Program-made: the position numbers and the translations under genes | The notes under the pieces: model-generated | The model's input: the letters and a program-made list of their open reading frames with translations, nothing else | What the model was told of the DNA's origin: nothing | The model's database searches: none | Shown here: positions 63,793-64,000 of the stretch, in pieces | Position numbering within the stretch: position 1 is the stretch's first letter | How the letters are laid out: each line of letters begins with the position of its first letter | Assembly: GCA_003246895.1 (NCBI GenBank) | Contig: QKCL01000022.1 | Coordinates: 1 to 64,000 of the forward strand | Source of the DNA: Spirochaetota bacterium | GTDB lineage: Bacteria; Spirochaetota; UBA4802; UBA5550 | Reading direction: 5' to 3' | Length of the DNA: 64,000 bases

Positions 63793-64000
63793 ATGACTTC
63801 AGTTGACAATGAATTCAAAAAGCAGTTTAATTTTTTTTCAAGGCTAAAGATAAGCTCTAAATTAATAAGCATTATTTCCATAGTTATAGTTTCATCCCTG
63901 GCTGTGATGATTGCTCTGGCTACTTTCTTTTTTAAAAATGACAATGAAATCAGGGTAAAAGAGAGCAATTTTACCATATCGCAGGTTACAGCATCCAAGG
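63793..64000 (+). CDS. N-terminus of a membrane protein, cut by the window end
   Basis: The frame starts MTSVDNEFKKQFNFFSRLKIS, has a membrane helix (about 22-46), and continues as FFKNDNEIRVKESNFTISQVTASK to the last base. The layout suggests a sensor such as a cyclase or chemoreceptor. It would be a further gene of the region. Confidence 0.6.
   Translation, partial: MTSVDNEFKKQFNFFSRLKISSKLISIISIVIVSSLAVMIALATFFFKNDNEIRVKESNFTISQVTASK

Overview
The window is a gene-dense stretch of about 40% GC (estimated by eye) from a motile, Gram-negative-type bacterium. The best fit is a spirochaete (Spirochaetota), possibly an uncultivated leptospira-like lineage. The reasons are the flagellar order flbD-motA-motB-fliL-fliY-fliO-fliP-fliQ-fliR-flhB-flhA-flhF-flhG-fliA-fapA, RNase Y with YmdB, a class III adenylate cyclase, a FecR-type lipoprotein, a PilZ protein and a histone-H1-like Lys/Ala-rich small protein. 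No insertion sequence, phage or CRISPR array is visible; this looks like ordinary chromosome.

Layout. 1-6.2 kb: a truncated membrane-protein gene, a metallophosphoesterase, a small SpoIIAA-like protein, two very small unannotated proteins (31 and 57 aa) and a Cache-PAS-PAS-GGDEF-EAL protein whose cyclase half looks degenerate. 6.4-13.3 kb: Lon protease, a 5TM-PAS protein with a CSSCKKIRDDEGYW-type tail, and a Cache-type hybrid histidine kinase. 13.3-18.2 kb: tRNA-Leu(GAG), ndk, then tRNA-Ser(GGA)-dnaX-ybaB-recR, convergent with der. 18.4-21.0 kb: the Lys/Ala-rich protein, a PilZ protein, and tsaB/tsaE.

21.1-38.3 kb is the main motility operon. It starts with an MptE-like (Maf-type) gene and flbD, runs through stator, switch and export-gate genes to flhF/flhG, and ends with sigma-28 (fliA), fapA and a SwrB-like gene. 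A terminator plus promoter between fliY and fliO and a repeated ATGNNACATAAT motif suggest it is transcribed in several units. fliM is absent from its usual place. 38.4-42.8 kb holds cheR, cheD, yicC, remA, gmk, rpoZ, miaA and hfq; miaA has no usual start codon and seems to begin at AUA.

42.8-49.2 kb holds an SPFH-like membrane protein, a 30-aa basic protein of the mS38/bL38 (COX24) type, cheW, an iron-ADH-fold protein without its metal ligands, flgM with a good sigma-28 promoter, a barrel-like protein and argJ. 49.3-59.0 kb is mixed housekeeping: STAS, NlpC/P60, DsbC-like, coaD, rny, ymdB, an acyltransferase-like membrane protein, hslO, a LOG-family gene, a FecR lipoprotein and a TPR protein. 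59.2 kb to the end is an operon of a membrane class III nucleotide cyclase, a coiled-coil membrane protein, two exported proteins of unknown function and the start of another membrane protein.

The genes make one coherent picture: motility (motor, export, sigma-28/FlgM control, chemotaxis CheR/CheD/CheW) together with second-messenger signalling (an EAL protein, a PilZ protein, a cAMP/cGMP-type cyclase) and housekeeping genes.
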